NCBI GenBank assembly: GCA_011317545.1
Contig: WUJK01000001.1
Span: 1,651,501 to 1,715,500, forward strand
Direction of reading: 5' to 3'
Length of the DNA stretch: 64,000 bases
Source of the DNA: Coniella vitis
Taxonomy: Eukaryota; Ascomycota; Sordariomycetes; Diaporthales; Schizoparmaceae
This document shows positions 10,756 through 22,960 of the stretch, in pieces (positions within the stretch are counted from its first letter, which is position 1; every line of letters begins with the position of its first letter). The notes under the pieces were generated by a model. It had not been told where the DNA came from. It did no database searches and saw only the letters and a list, made by a program, of their open reading frames with translations. Position numbers and translations under genes: made by a program.

Positions 10756-11225
10756 TGTTATAACCTATAAATATGCAGGTTATAGGAATAGGCCAGCGCA
10801 ACTATATGCTAGCAAATCAGAACCTTAACGAACCGATAGGGATCTCTTATATAAGGATATCTGGATACTTATAATAATATAATCAGGGTTAGGGTCCTGA
10901 TAGTTATACGATCGATAGAATCGATATCGACTATATCGACTAGTATATTATAGATCGATAGGATCGATATCGACTATATCGACTTGTTAAGATAATAGAA
11001 GGATATAAGGATAGGAGTTTACGGCTTAATATTAGATGGTTTCCTTATAGTCTTTAGTTATAAATCTAAATATTATTTTATATAATAGGGTAATCCCTCT
11101 TAATTACTTATAATACTCGATATTACTCGATAATATACGAAGACTTAAAGGTAATACTTCCCTACCTGCTAATATATAACTTATAGGTACTTCCAGAATC
11201 CGGGATTTAGGTAAGGATTATTATA
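10756..11225 (+). repeat. 5' LTR of E1 (LTR B)
   Basis: 470 bp, starts TGTTATAACC, ends GGATTATTATA. Its first 60 bases keep several CA/TG (ATATGCAGG, GGCCAGCGCAAC) that are mutated in LTR C. Confidence 0.92.
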
Positions 11226-14200
11226 TTTTTATAACTCTTATTTAGGACGGTCTATATATACCTCTTAGGTAATATTAAGTATAGTAATAGCTCCTTAAAC
11301 TCCTACCCCGTCTACTTTAGGAGAAGGATATCGCTAGATTATAACTTAGGAAGATATAATACGCTAATTAATCGAATTTACCTAATAGCTCGCTATACTC
11401 CGGCAGAATTAGGAGTAATAGAATCGTATTATCTATAGGTAGGCTTAATAGCTCGAATAATACTAAGCTACGGCTACTATACCCCTAATACCTATTATTT
11501 AAAATACTAGTAACGGCTATAAGATAGATAAACCTATTATATATAACGGTAATTAGAAAACGCTTTAAGGACTCCTTATATATTATAAAGCGTATTTCCT
11601 ATATAACGTAGTATAATTTATTATTAAACCCGATAAAATTATCCTAACCTATATACGATTCGAAAAGGACGCGCTTATCTAGTATAAACCCTTACTTTAT
11701 AACTATATTAAATACCTAAGTAACCTCGATTAATATAAAACGATTACTAAGAATATATTCGACTTATTCGTAGGATTCGAACGTATCCTTAAGGAAATAT
11801 TCGGCGACCCTAACGAAGAACGGATTATAGTATAATAACTTATAGAACTTAAATAGAATAAATCTGCTTTAGCCTATATAATCTGCTTTAAGTAACTCTT
11901 AGTACGCCTCCCTTAGGAAGATAAAATCCTTATAGAATATTATTATAAAGGATTTAAGGATAAGGTTAAGGACGAAATCTCTAAGTAGGATTAGCCTAAA
12001 GATTTTATAATATTTAGTAATAATATTATCCGTATCGATAACCGTCTTTACGAAAGATATATAGAGAAAAGTAAGAAAGGAGGAAGCTATATTATATAGA
12101 GGAATTACGCTAATATAGGACGGCGGATTTAATAGATAATTAACCGTAGCTTCTAATAGTAAGGTATAATAATTAGCGGTATTATATATATAGGACCTAT
12201 AGAGCTCGATATAGCTTAGCGTAAACCTATAAGTAAGGAATGCTTTAATTATAGTAGGATAGGCTACTTTATACGAGAATACCGATAACCTAAGAAACCT
12301 AGAGAATTTAAGAAAGTCCCCGAAGGACGATAAGCTAATATTATAATATATAAGACTATAGACTCTACTCCTAGCTAAAAGTAGCTTTTAGAGTAAGTAT
12401 TAGATAATCCCGATTATAAACTCCTTAACTAAACCTTCTATTATAAGGATAATTATATAATATACCTCTCGGTAAAGTAAGGCTTAGGATAGTTCCCTTA
12501 GAAACCTTATAAGGAATAATAAATTATAATTACCTAAAGGATACCTCTCCTAACGGATAATAATCTATTCGAAAAACTAGTAATAGAATAATAAGCCTAG
12601 CTTATTAGGGAATACCCCTATTAGCGTAATATAGAAGGATATAAACCGCTTAACGAAACGAGTATTTTATAGAGTAATATTACGGAAATTACGGAGTAAT
12701 AGGAAACGCTTAGTATTAGATAGAATACTAGCGCCTAAACTATTAATAAAGGAATAAGCTTAGAATTAGAAAGCTTTATAAACGAAGATACCGATAAAGG
12801 AGATATATACTACCTTATCCGCGGTATTATACTTAGAGAACTATTCCGAATAATATCTTATTAAAACGAAACCCCCTTTATATAGGAAGATATACGAATT
12901 AATTATCTTTACGAAAAGTATTATTAGATTATATAGTTTACCTATATTACCTATAATTATAGATAATACTTTAAATATAAGGTAACTAACGAATAGTTCC
13001 TTATATATAAAATAGGGTATAATATTATCGCTTATAACGATAATAATAGCGATTATTATAAAGTACTTAGAATAAGGGGAAACTACGCTAGTATTAGCCT
13101 TATATATAATACCCCCTATGGATATACTATACGATAAGTAAAATAGTATTAATATATAATACCCTAATACGTATCTTACGCGTAAGAAAAAGCATTCGAT
13201 TAATATAGAATATGCGATTAGAAATAAAGGGAAAAGCTCGTAAGGCCCGTATATATAGAACCTATATACTATAGCTTCTATAAGCGCGCCGATTACGTAG
13301 AATACCTAACGGATAAAGCGTATACCTACTATAACCTTAAGGATAGTTAGCCCGGAGTACGGACTCCTTATACCGAAGAAGAAAATTAAGCGCGCTTATA
13401 ATAATAGGCCGTAATATATATACGATACGGAATATAATAAGCTAAGAACTTAGCTTAGATAATAGCCCTTAGAGTATAGTAAGAATAATAGAACCTAAAA
13501 GGTAAGGATCGCTTATAAGGGATAATAAGCGATTAGGATTTATAGTAAAGTCCCTCTATACGATAGATAGTTCGATATACGAATATTTAAAAATCGTAGT
13601 ATAAATTAATAATAAAAACTATATAGTACTCTTAGATAGCGGAGTATAAGGAAACTTTATATCCCTAAGCGTTATTAATAGAGAATAGATACCTTAGAAG
13701 AAGAAGATAAAACCCTATAAACTTAGTATTATAAAAGGTATAAAAATCGCTTATAGCTAAGGTATTATCGATATAGAATCTAATTAATTATTAGTTATAA
13801 TCTACGAATATATAATACTAATAAACTTCGATATTACGGATACCGTATAATACGAGTTAATTTTAGGTATATTATAGTTAAGAAAGGAAAATCCTCGAAT
13901 CGATTAGACTAATAGCTATATTTTATAGAATAAAGCGGATACCTAAGAAACGGTTATAATTAAAAGTATAGAATCGGATTTAATTACTAAGAGATATTTA
14001 GATAATAGGGGCTTAAACGAATTTATATATACCTCTATATCGAGAAGAGCTAAAACGATAATTACCCTAGGATATAATAAACCTTAATAGCTTATAGAGA
14101 AGGATCTAGTAATAATTAATACCTAATAGAATAAGGGATATAGCAGATTAGGATATAATATAATAGGATTCTATAGATAGTAGGATATATTATTACGATA

Positions 14201-17085
14201 AGTTTAAGAAGGAACTAAATATATATAACGATATCTCCTTATAATAGTAACTATATAAAACGAAGATATATTTAGAAACCTCTCCGGTATACTAAAAGAG
14301 TATCGGAAGTTTATAAAACTATTTTAAGGAAAATTCGATAATAGCCTACTAGAGTATAGCTTATACGACTATAAGATTCTACTTAAAGAAGGAGAATAAT
14401 TAAAATTCTTTCCTATCTACGGACTAGATAAGGATAAACTTAAAGTACTTAGAGAATATATCGACGAAAACCTTAAGAAAGGCTATATTAAACCCTTATA
14501 TTTACTAATAGGGTACCTAATCCTATTTATACTAAAGAAAAACGGTAAGCTACGATTATATATAAACTATCGATAATTTAATAATATTACTATTAAGAAT
14601 TAATACCCCTTACCTCTCTTTAAAGAACTTAAAGATAGATTTAGAGGAGCCTAATAGTTTATAGCCTTCGATCTTAAAGAAGGATATATATATATTCGTA
14701 TTAAACCCGGAGAAGAATAGAAAATAGTATTTAGAATATACTACGGATATTTCGAATATCTTATTATACTATTCGGACTTACTAACGCCCCTATATTATT
14801 CTAGGAAATAATAAACTTTATCTTATATAAATACCTCGATTATTTTATAATCGCTTACCTAGATAATATCCTTATTTACTTAAAGATATTCGAAGAATAT
14901 TAGGAGTATATTATAATAATCCTATAAATCCTCTAAAATAATAAGATTTTAGTAAAACCTATTAAATATAATTAGAATATTTAAGAAGTTAACTACCTCG
15001 GATATACTATTATACTAGGGTATATATAAATATAGAAAGATAAAGTATAAGTAGTTAGGGACTAGCCTATATCTTAGAACGTTAAGGATATTAGAGCCTT
15101 CTTAGGCTATACTAACTTCTACCGATAATTTATTAAGAATTATAGTAGTATTATAATACTATTTACGGAACTTACGAAAAAGGATATTACCTTTAATTAG
15201 AACGAATAGGTATAGAAAGCCTTTAGTATAATTAAGGGTATAGTTATATTAGAATTAATCCTAATTAAAGCAGATTAAGATAAGATTTTCGAGATCGAGA
15301 TAGACGTATTAGACTATATACTCGGTAGATAACTCGGATAATAAGATAATAAAGGATAACTACGGATAGTTAATAACTTTAGTAAAAAGCTAAACGGATT
15401 AGAGCTTAACTACGGAATACCCGATTAAGAACTTATAATAATAATAAAAGCCTTTAGGGAATAGCGATACTACCTTATCGGCGTAAAATAATAAATTCTT
15501 ATATATACGGATTATAAGAACCTTTAGGTATTTACCTTAATAAAGCAACTTAATAAACGATAAGTTAGATAGTACGAATTTCTATTAGAATTCGACTTTA
15601 AGATTATCTACTGTAAAGGTAAAGAAAACAAACGAGTAGATAATTTTAATAGACGGTTAGATTATAAGGATAGTAATAGTAAAGACTAAGATATTATAGT
15701 AATCTTTAAGGAAGATTCGGAAGGTAACCTTACTATATTATCTATTACTAAGGAACTTAATATAATATTATATATCGAAGGAGAAATACCTAACCTCGAT
15801 AATATAATAATATCGGAATAAAACGATTATATTAGAAGTATTTATAGCGTATTAGCGTATAGATACTAAGGAATTAGAGTAACCTATAAAAGGATCTAAT
15901 ATTATTAGAATCTATTAAACCTTAAGAAACGAGTTATAGATATTATTAATAACTATAATATATATAAACGGAATAAAATAGAACAATATAAGCCTTACGG
16001 ATTATTATAACCTCTACTAATACCTACGACTATTTAGTCGTCTATTAGTCTAAACTTTATTATTAAGCTACCCCTTTTATAAGAACCCTTAACTTAGGTT
16101 TAATACGATAGTATCTTAGTAGTAATTTATAGATTAAGTAAGTATATATACTTCCTACTATATAAAGAAAATAGTATTATAGAAGAACTTATATATATAT
16201 TCCTCCGTATTATTATCGCTAACTACGGAATACCTTAGGAAATTATATTAGATAGAGATAGAAAATTCGTTTTAAAATTCTAGATCTTATTTACTAAATA
16301 CCTTAGAACGATATAACGTATATCTACGGCATTTTATCCTTAGATAGACGGATAAATAGAATATACTAACTAGATTATAGAATAGTATCTATAATACTAT
16401 ATTAACTACGAATAAGATAATTAGGTCGAACTCTTACTTACGGTGTAATTCGCCTATAATAGCGTAGATATAATAAGTATTGGAAAATTACTATTCTTCC
16501 TACTTTATAGATATAACCCTACGGTATACTACGAAATACTATTAGGCGGAAACGCAGAAATAGTAGATTAATACGCTAAAAGAATTAAGTAATTATATAA
16601 AGATACTCGATATATACTTTAGGATATTAAAGAATAAATAACGAAATACGCTAATTAGAAAAGGATTAAGGGATTAATCCTATAAAAGGGAGATAAAGTC
16701 TACCTTAACTATAAAAATATTAAAATTACTAAACCTAGCGATAAACTCGATTATAAAAAACTCGAACCTTATAAAATTATACAATAGATTTTACTAATTA
16801 ACTATAAACTCGAAATCCTATATATATATCTATACCTAGTCTTCTATATTTTACTCCTAGAACTAGCATTAGTAGATATAGAACTCTCGTATAATATAGA
16901 TATTATAGAACTAGAATAAGTATAATACAAAGTTAAATAAATTCTCGACTTACGTAAATACGGATACGGAAAATAATACTTTATTAAATAGAAAAATTAT
17001 AATAATTCGGAAAATACTTAGGAACTACTAAAGAACGTATACCTAGACCTTTTTAAAGAATACGAAGAATAAAAAGCTATTATAG
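11226..17085 (+). pseudogene. gag-pol of E1, RIP-inactivated
   Basis: Gag: a zinc knuckle reads KECFNYSRIGYFIREYR near 12235-12290, where Tyr replaces knuckle Cys/His as expected from TG-to-TA and CA-to-TA mutation. Protease: LLDSGV-GNFIS near 13628-13660. Reverse transcriptase: KKNGKLRLYINYR near 14535, FDLKEGYIYIRI near 14670 and YLDNILIY near 14855-14880 (YLDD position). RNase H: TDYKNLQVFTL near 15507. Integrase zinc finger and core about 15900-16700 (DRDRKF near 16257), chromodomain about 16900-17085. In-frame stops are TAA/TAG at positions where Gln or Trp is conserved. It would have made the capsid and all replication enzymes; this copy makes none. Confidence 0.88.
12231..12300 (+). 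other. Gag zinc knuckle of E1
   Basis: CX2CX4HX4C-type nucleocapsid motif, seen as C-x2-Y-x4-Y-x4-Y: only the first Cys is left. The three Tyr are the substitutions RIP would give (TGT to TAT, CAC to TAC). The motif marks the end of gag and lies where the two gag types of this family rejoin. Confidence 0.7.
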
Positions 17086-17099
17086 CTTTAAATAAAGAA

Positions 17100-17171
17100 G
17101 GTATTATAGGGAATCGAACCCCGGACCTCCTAGTAAGAAACTAGGAGCTCTAACTACTAAGCTATAAGACT
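17100..17171 (-). tRNA. tRNA-like gene inside E1
   Basis: 72 nt on the strand opposite to pol. Anticodon arm is perfect (CCTAG / 7-nt loop TTTCTTA / CTAGG), T loop TTCGATT with B box GGTTCGATTCC, box A TAGCTTAGTAGTTA, and a 5-nt variable loop. The anticodon would be TCT (Arg). The acceptor stem pairs at about 5 of 7 positions. No CCA is encoded, as in eukaryotic tRNA genes, and no T-run terminator follows closely. Same location as in E0 and E6. Confidence 0.65.
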
Positions 17172-17329
17172 ACTTATATCTTTAATCATAATAACTACTT
17201 ATAGGAATCACCAAACCCCTTATTAAGGATTATTAATAGTAACTCTAAAGAAATTAAAGTTATAAACTAAAAGCCTTAATACCCTATAAATTACTAATAA
17301 GAAAATTAGACGGAAATAACGGAGAAAAC

Positions 17330-17880
17330 TTAGATTAATTAAAATCCTTTAATATAGTAGTTATAAAACCCTTAGGTAACGGGCCTTTAGGAACGGTTAG
17401 CTTTATAGAACGATATTTAGCCTCGGCGGTTAAACGCTCCCTCTTTACCTCCTTATATTCTATATAATCTAGGTCTTCTAGATTCGATAAACTATAACGA
17501 ATAGTATACGCTATCCGCTCTCGCTATATCTTCTTCTGCTTATATAAACGTATTAGTTTATCTTCCAGCTCCTTAATCTTATCCTCTAACTTTTAATACT
17601 ACGAAGAGATATATAAAAGGTCGGCAGAATTAATCGTCTCTAAAATATCGTAACGAGGAAGCTTTAAATATATATACTCGGCGTAGCGAGAAGAATTACT
17701 AGGGGAAACTTAATAAGAAATCTTACCCTTAGAATCGTAATAAGAGTAAGGATATATCTCGAAGGCGTTCGAAAGAATAATTAAATATAAGGATAACTTC
17801 TATTTAGTAGAATTAGACCTTAGATTTAACGAACGAGGTTTCGTTATATAAGAAGACGACGATATAACGAATTAGGAAAG
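17330..17880 (-). pseudogene. Opposite-strand coiled-coil ORF of E1
   Basis: The minus strand encodes a copy of the protein read at 55000-55560 in E6: a coiled coil KLEDKI-ELEDKLIRLY, then KKI-RERIAYTIRYSLSN and DLDYIE-KEVK. Most in-frame stops fall at Gln or Trp codons. Its direction faces pol, so the two genes converge near the tRNA-like sequence. Function unknown; see the E2 copy for the best reading. Confidence 0.6.
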
Positions 17881-17966
17881 TATAATCCGAAGTAAGAATA
17901 TTAGGCAGGATTATTTATAGAAATATTATAGGTCTTTAGGGATAAAGACCGATAGAAGGGAGATAA

Positions 17967-18436
17967 TATTATAACCTATAAATATATAGGTTATAGAAAT
18001 AAGCTAGCGTAACTATATACTAGTAAATCGGAACCTTAACGGATCGATAGGGATCCCTTATATAAGGATATCTGGATACTTATAATAATATAATTAGGGT
18101 TAGGGTCCTAATAGTTATACGATCGATAGAATCGATATCGACTATATCGACTAATATATTATAGATCGATAGGATCGATATCGATTATATCGACTTATTA
18201 AGATAATAGAAGGATATAAGGATAGGAGTTTACGGCTTAATATTAGATAGTTTCCTTATAGTCTTTAGTTATAAATCTAAGTATTATTTTATATAATAGG
18301 GTAATCCCTCTTAATTACTTATAATACTTAATATTGCTCGATAATATACGAAGACTTAAAGGTAATACTTCCCTACCTGCTAATATATAACTTATAGGTA
18401 CTTCCAGAATCCGGGATTTAGGCAAGGATTATTATA
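17967..18436 (+). repeat. 3' LTR of E1 (LTR C)
   Basis: 470 bp, preceded by the tract ATAGAAGGGAGATAA. Same length and variable block as LTR B but its first 60 bases have lost nearly all CA/TG. Confidence 0.92.
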
Positions 18437-18764
18437 CTTATATAATCAAGCTATATAATTGCCTACTAATTATTTAATTAATTATATCTATTTTCGTATA
18501 CGTAATATCTAATAGCTATATAAATAATATTATATAACTCTCCTTTAAGATTAATCCCTAGAGTATAAAGCCTTTAGGTAATAGCTAATACGCTATTAAG
18601 CAGCTTTTACGCTTAGGTTATACTACGAATATACGCACTAGGCGGGTATATATACGCTTCTTAATAGTATAATAGGTAGTATACGCCGAGATACCCCTCG
18701 GAAGGTATACTAGTGTAACTGGTCCGGCGTTAATTTATTTAAATAGATAAATAAATAGACAAAT
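18437..18764. other. RIP-affected repeat remnant
   Basis: AT-rich stretch with low CA/TG and no recognisable coding signal, between LTR C and a partial LTR. It ends in a short A/T-rich run of AAATAGATA-like repeats near 18738-18768. Confidence 0.4.
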
Positions 18765-18957
18765 AGATAGTTTTCCTTCGAATCTATAATTATAAATCTA
18801 AGTATTATTCTATATAATGCGGTAATCACTTTTAATTACATATAATACTTAATATTGCTCAATAATATACGAAGACTTAAAGGTAATACTTCGCTACCTG
18901 CTAGTATATAACTTATAGATACTCCCAGATCCCGGGATTTAAGCAAAGATCATTATA
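18765..18957 (+). repeat. Partial LTR (3' half)
   Basis: Matches the conserved 3' half of the chromovirus LTRs, from the AGTTTTCCTT block to the end CATTATA, with scattered differences that are not all RIP-type. An older truncated LTR. Confidence 0.8.
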
Positions 18958-19393
18958 AGAACGTATAAAACTCGAAAATACTAATTACTCTTTTATCTCT
19001 TCTTGGAAATGCTATAAAGCAAGTATTATTTTGCGAGATGATTATAATTAGAATATATACTCTTAAGACTTCTGTTACTATTACCTAACTTAATTATATC
19101 TCCTTATAGCCTTTGCAAAAGGCTAACTCGTCTATAGCCCTGATTATGGTAGATGATCTCCCTGTTCCTTAATTGAATGCAAGGAATACAGTCCCTTTAT
19201 CTCGAGTAGCCTTTAATAAGACTTTAATATTGAATAGCATGGCGCACTGAAAAGTTAGTGTGCTTCAGAGGTTATATTACAGCTTGTTTCGTAGGCTGGA
19301 GTGCGACCTATGTTATATTGGTGAGCATAACTTTATATATATATTCTTTATAATCAGGTTATTGGCTATAATATTGCTCTTATAGGTGGCTTT
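18958..19393. other. Intergenic, 3' side of the transporter gene
   Basis: Transition from mutated repeat DNA to normal-composition host DNA. No gene recognised. Confidence 0.5.
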
Positions 19394-20766
19394 CTACCTC
19401 CGGGAAACAAACTTTCCTTGTCGCGTTAACAACGAGCTTAAAACCAAAAGAGCGCCTGCTGCTATGCAAACGCCCCCCCAAGTCCATGCGGCCCAGTATC
19501 CAAATTTGCGGAGCAAAACGCCAGCAATTGGGGAGCCAAATAGCATGCCGAAAGACATGATAGTGAATGCCATACCGAAACGTGTGCCGATCATGTTTGG
19601 TCTATGAGCAGATAACCGCATGTAAACAGAGGGTTGGAGGGCAAAAAAGGATCCCGTCAAAAGACCATAGAGGCAAACGAGTACGATCATGCCTGCTAGA
19701 CTCGAGGCAACTGCCATGAAGCAGAGTATGATAATGGAAGCCAGCATTGTGACAACCGTAATCATGTTCTGGGGACCAATGTTAATGGCTAGAAAGCCAC
19801 TGAGCACTCGGCCCACGATTGACACACCATTCAATACCGATAGCAGATCATCACCAGTGAAATGAGTATGGTGAGATACGGTCCTTAGAGCCACATCCGC
19901 ATAACTCGATACATAGAAAAATGGCACGTATAAGCCGAGAAATGTCGTGAAGCATCCAACCACAAACAAGCAGTAAGGCGCTTCTGTGAGGGCTGACGGG
20001 TCGTATAAAGCACGATGTCGGCGTTTAGTCTCCATTCCTGGTAGAATAGAGTCGGACGGCACTCGCAACACAGCGATTGCAAACCCAAGACCACCCAAGG
20101 CGATGAAACTGATAATCCTAACAGCAGTACCAAATCCCAGGATCGGATAGATTCTTCGGAAGATAATTGGAATCACCACACCCCCGACTCCGCTTCCACA
20201 TGCCGCCAGAGCATTGGCCACTGGTAAGCGTTTATCAAACCACATGCTTGGCAAGGCAACAGAGAGTATAGCTAGACAGCCTGTTCCAATGCCTACGCAC
20301 AAGCCCTGTGATAAGATTAATTGCCACAAAGTCAAGGACACACTTTGGGCCAAGGTACCACCAACGACAAGAAGGGTTCCTATCAATAAAAGATGTCTGA
20401 AGTATCCCATGTCGAAGAGCGGTCCGACAAACGCGCCAAGAAATACCATAAGAAAAGACTGCAATGATCCGATGATGGATATCTCGAAGGTCGTAGTGCT
20501 GGAAAGTAACACAGAGGTATAATACTCCTCAAATGCGCCGAAGGAGGTTAAGAGGCCTAATAACAATAAATCAAATTATTAAACAATCCAGTGCCCATAC
20601 GTGCGGAAAAACGGAGCTCACCCCAGGTATTGAAGTACAGCAAGAATGCTCCGCCAACCTGAAGCCATGCCTGAAAACCTCCATCGCGACGGGTTCTGGG
20701 ATCAGCAGGCTTCAAAGCAGGCTTGCCGGCGGCTTCTGAGACATTGTATGACGTTTTAAGCTCCAT
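19394..20766 (-). CDS. MFS transporter, monocarboxylate (MCT/SLC16-like) type
   Basis: Two exons, 20766-20622 and 20556-19394, joined across a 65-bp GT-AG intron (GTGAGC...TTATTAG), giving a 435-residue membrane protein. The joined junction reads FNTWG-LLTSFGAFEEYY, the conserved first-helix region of fungal monocarboxylate-type transporters, which start with GGF-AWLQVxGxF (residues 29-41 here). Other signs: about twelve hydrophobic spans, a loop after helix 6 (residues about 215-235), GRVLSGFLAINIGPQNM in the second half, and a short charged tail. Start chosen at Met of MELKTSYN; an earlier in-frame ATG at 20835 adds 23 residues without family support. Probably moves a small organic acid or a pathway product across the plasma membrane. 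It lies 386 bp downstream of the monooxygenase on the same strand. Confidence 0.9.
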
Positions 20767-21152
20767 TTTAGGCGAATGATGTAACAAAGTTGGGAATGTT
20801 GTGCAAATCAACTTTCTGCGTTGCATACAAAGCAAGTCTTCAACATTTATGGGTAAAGGAATGAGACTGGATAAGAAAGATATTAGGGGATCCCATTACC
20901 AATGTTACCCCTTCGGTGACACGCAAATGGCTATACCTCGGCCAAAGTACAGTAGGGTTACCGCGGATTAACTTCCTGATTGGGCGGTAAGACCAGGGTG
21001 TATTTAGCATTTCACATGCCATCGAGATAGCGTAGGGGGCAAAAAGCATAACGAAACATAAATGATATGATTAGTACGTAAATAGCTCGTTCTCTCTCAT
21101 TGCATGCCAAGAGGTTAATCAAATTGTTGTGGAACTTAATCCTACTCTGTTC
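20767..21152. other. Spacer between monooxygenase and transporter genes
   Basis: 386 bp separating two genes on the minus strand. It should hold the terminator of the monooxygenase gene and the promoter of the transporter gene. No distinct motif recognised. Confidence 0.5.
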
Positions 21153-22960
21153 TCAGACTATCAAAGTACCTAGATAGGCTTTGCAAGTATCGTCATCCCC
21201 CACGCATCCAATATACATATCTGGTCTCACAACCACACTGACGTTGCTCGGAAGGCTTATATCAGGGCCTGCCACACTCCAAACACCGTCTTCTGGCTCG
21301 GTTGATGTAGACAGGCCTACGGGCAGTACCTTGTAAACTGTGGCCGGGAAAGAGCATGGCCATCTAGCTTTCGCGTCAAAGTGTGCCTCACCAAACACTA
21401 GTATGGTGAAGTTGCCATAATCCACAAGAGAATAAAGCCAACTAGCTTTTCCATCGCGCCCTTGGAGCTGAAAGTCAGGGCAACGATATCCAGGCGTCCA
21501 GCAATGGAGATCATGCTGAGCATCCCTCTGTATAAGGGCCGAATCCACCCAATCATAAGAGACGCCCATGCCGGTGATATAACCCGCATTCTTTTCAATT
21601 GTTTGCACATATTGCGTCGCAGTGCTCAAGGTATCTCTAACCAACCGAGATGCAACGTCGATAACTTGTTGAGCAACGGCGCGGCGCTCGCTGTTATAAC
21701 TTTCGAGGAGCCGGGATTCTGCGTCAAGCGCAAGACTTAGCTTGCCTTTACTTGCGTTCACGATGTACGCTAAACGCCATGCCAATGCAAATGCGTCTGC
21801 GATACCCGTGTTGAGTCCTTGCCCGCCATTGACGGAATGGACGTGGGCAGCGTCGCCAGCCAGGCATACACGTCCTTTTCCCGACCTCGTCACGAAGGTG
21901 CTGGCGATGCGTTCCTTAACTGTGACAAGGTCAGTCCATTAGATCCATAAGGGCCTGAGTAGCAGGTATTAAAAGGATTCATCCCCTTATATCAGTGAAC
22001 CTTACCTTCGAACGTGCTAAACCACTCAGTTTTGAGAAAACTGACGTGGTGTGGATGCATGTGTTCTCGAATACTTGCCTCCGAGTTGGCCCGTGTTTTC
22101 TCCTCCTCCGGTTGTAGAAGTGTATAGAATCTAGCCATACACCTTTCCCTAGGGATCCAGCTTACGCGGCTCTGTCCCTCATGTTGAAAGGTGATGATCT
22201 CATCACAGCGCGGGAAATCTGTATCGATGAAAGTATCTAATACAGTCCACACCATCTCTGGCTTGGTGCCTTGGAAAGAAATATTCATCATATCTCGCAC
22301 CATTGAACGAGCTCCATCAGCGCCCACAAGGTACTTGCTATAAATAGTTTGGTGCTCTTCATTGTCCGTTGTCGTCTTGACAAATGAATTGAACTCTTCC
22401 ACATTGAGGCAGCGTGTGCTGAAAAGAAGCGGTGTGCCTTGCAAACGTGAAGCGAACAATTGCTCGACAACTGGCTGACCTATCATGAGAAAGTTTTTGT
22501 GCAGTGTGTGCTTCAAAGTGGTCCACCAGTGGCTTTGACGCGAGGTCCATTTACCATTATCATACGTTGAGCTTGCTAAATCCATGAAAGTTCAAGTAAT
22601 GCTCTGATGTCTTCAGGTGGGGACTGGAATAGCTTGGCTTACTGTTACACTTGAGCCCTTGAGGGACTAGCTCATCAAGAACTCCAACCACCTCTAGATA
22701 TTGCTGAGTGCGGGCATTGAGCGCATCAGCGCGACCCAGATCCAGTGTCGAAGGCTTGCTATCAATGATGCAGACGGATGCTCCTAGCCTCTCGCAAAGA
22801 AGGCCAGTGAGGAGGCCGGTCGGACCACCTGCGATGTGAATTGTCAGTAACAAGATTGTGGAAGCGAATCTGTCCCGGAATACACCGTTTGCAAAGTTTG
22901 TAGCATACCTCCGACAATGACGATGTCTACCGAGACTTCTTGCAGCTGTTCAGGGGCCAT
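21153..22960 (-). CDS. FAD-dependent aromatic monooxygenase (phenol hydroxylase / PheA-TfdB type)
   Basis: Four exons: 22960-22909, 22828-22643, 22575-22006 and 21919-21153, with GT-AG introns of 80, 67 and 86 bp. Exon lengths sum to 1,575 nt, an exact frame of 524 residues. Class A flavoprotein hydroxylases use NAD(P)H and O2 to hydroxylate phenolic rings. Motifs: nucleotide-binding GGGPTG at 17-22, formed only when intron 1 is removed; the DG fingerprint GADGAR at 164-169; GDAAH at 291-295 followed by NGGQGLNTGIADAFALAWRLA; and a C-terminal thioredoxin-like domain (about 390-524) as in phenol hydroxylase. The splice after KCN rejoins KCNTSSTYDNG, matching the family. Length is short compared with 600-residue phenol hydroxylases. 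Divergent from the isocyanide synthase gene, so possibly a tailoring enzyme on its aromatic product; this is inference. Confidence 0.9.

Larger units (their letters stand above)
10756..18436 (+). mobile_element. Chromovirus E1, full-length Ty3/gypsy
   Basis: Complete element of 7,681 bp: 5' LTR 10756-11225, gag-pol about 11226-17085, tRNA-like 17100-17171 (-), opposite-strand ORF about 17330-17880 (-), purine tract, 3' LTR 17967-18436. The two LTRs share the same variable block (ATCGATATCGACTATATCGAC units), so they belong together. No target duplication is visible (AGAAA before, CTTAT after). Domain order PR-RT-RH-IN-chromodomain defines a chromovirus. All frames are broken by RIP-type changes. 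Confidence 0.93.

Noticed and set aside
20767..20835. Upstream ATG at 20835 for the transporter
   Set aside because: Adds 23 residues with no family similarity; the ATG at 20766 fits the usual N-terminus.
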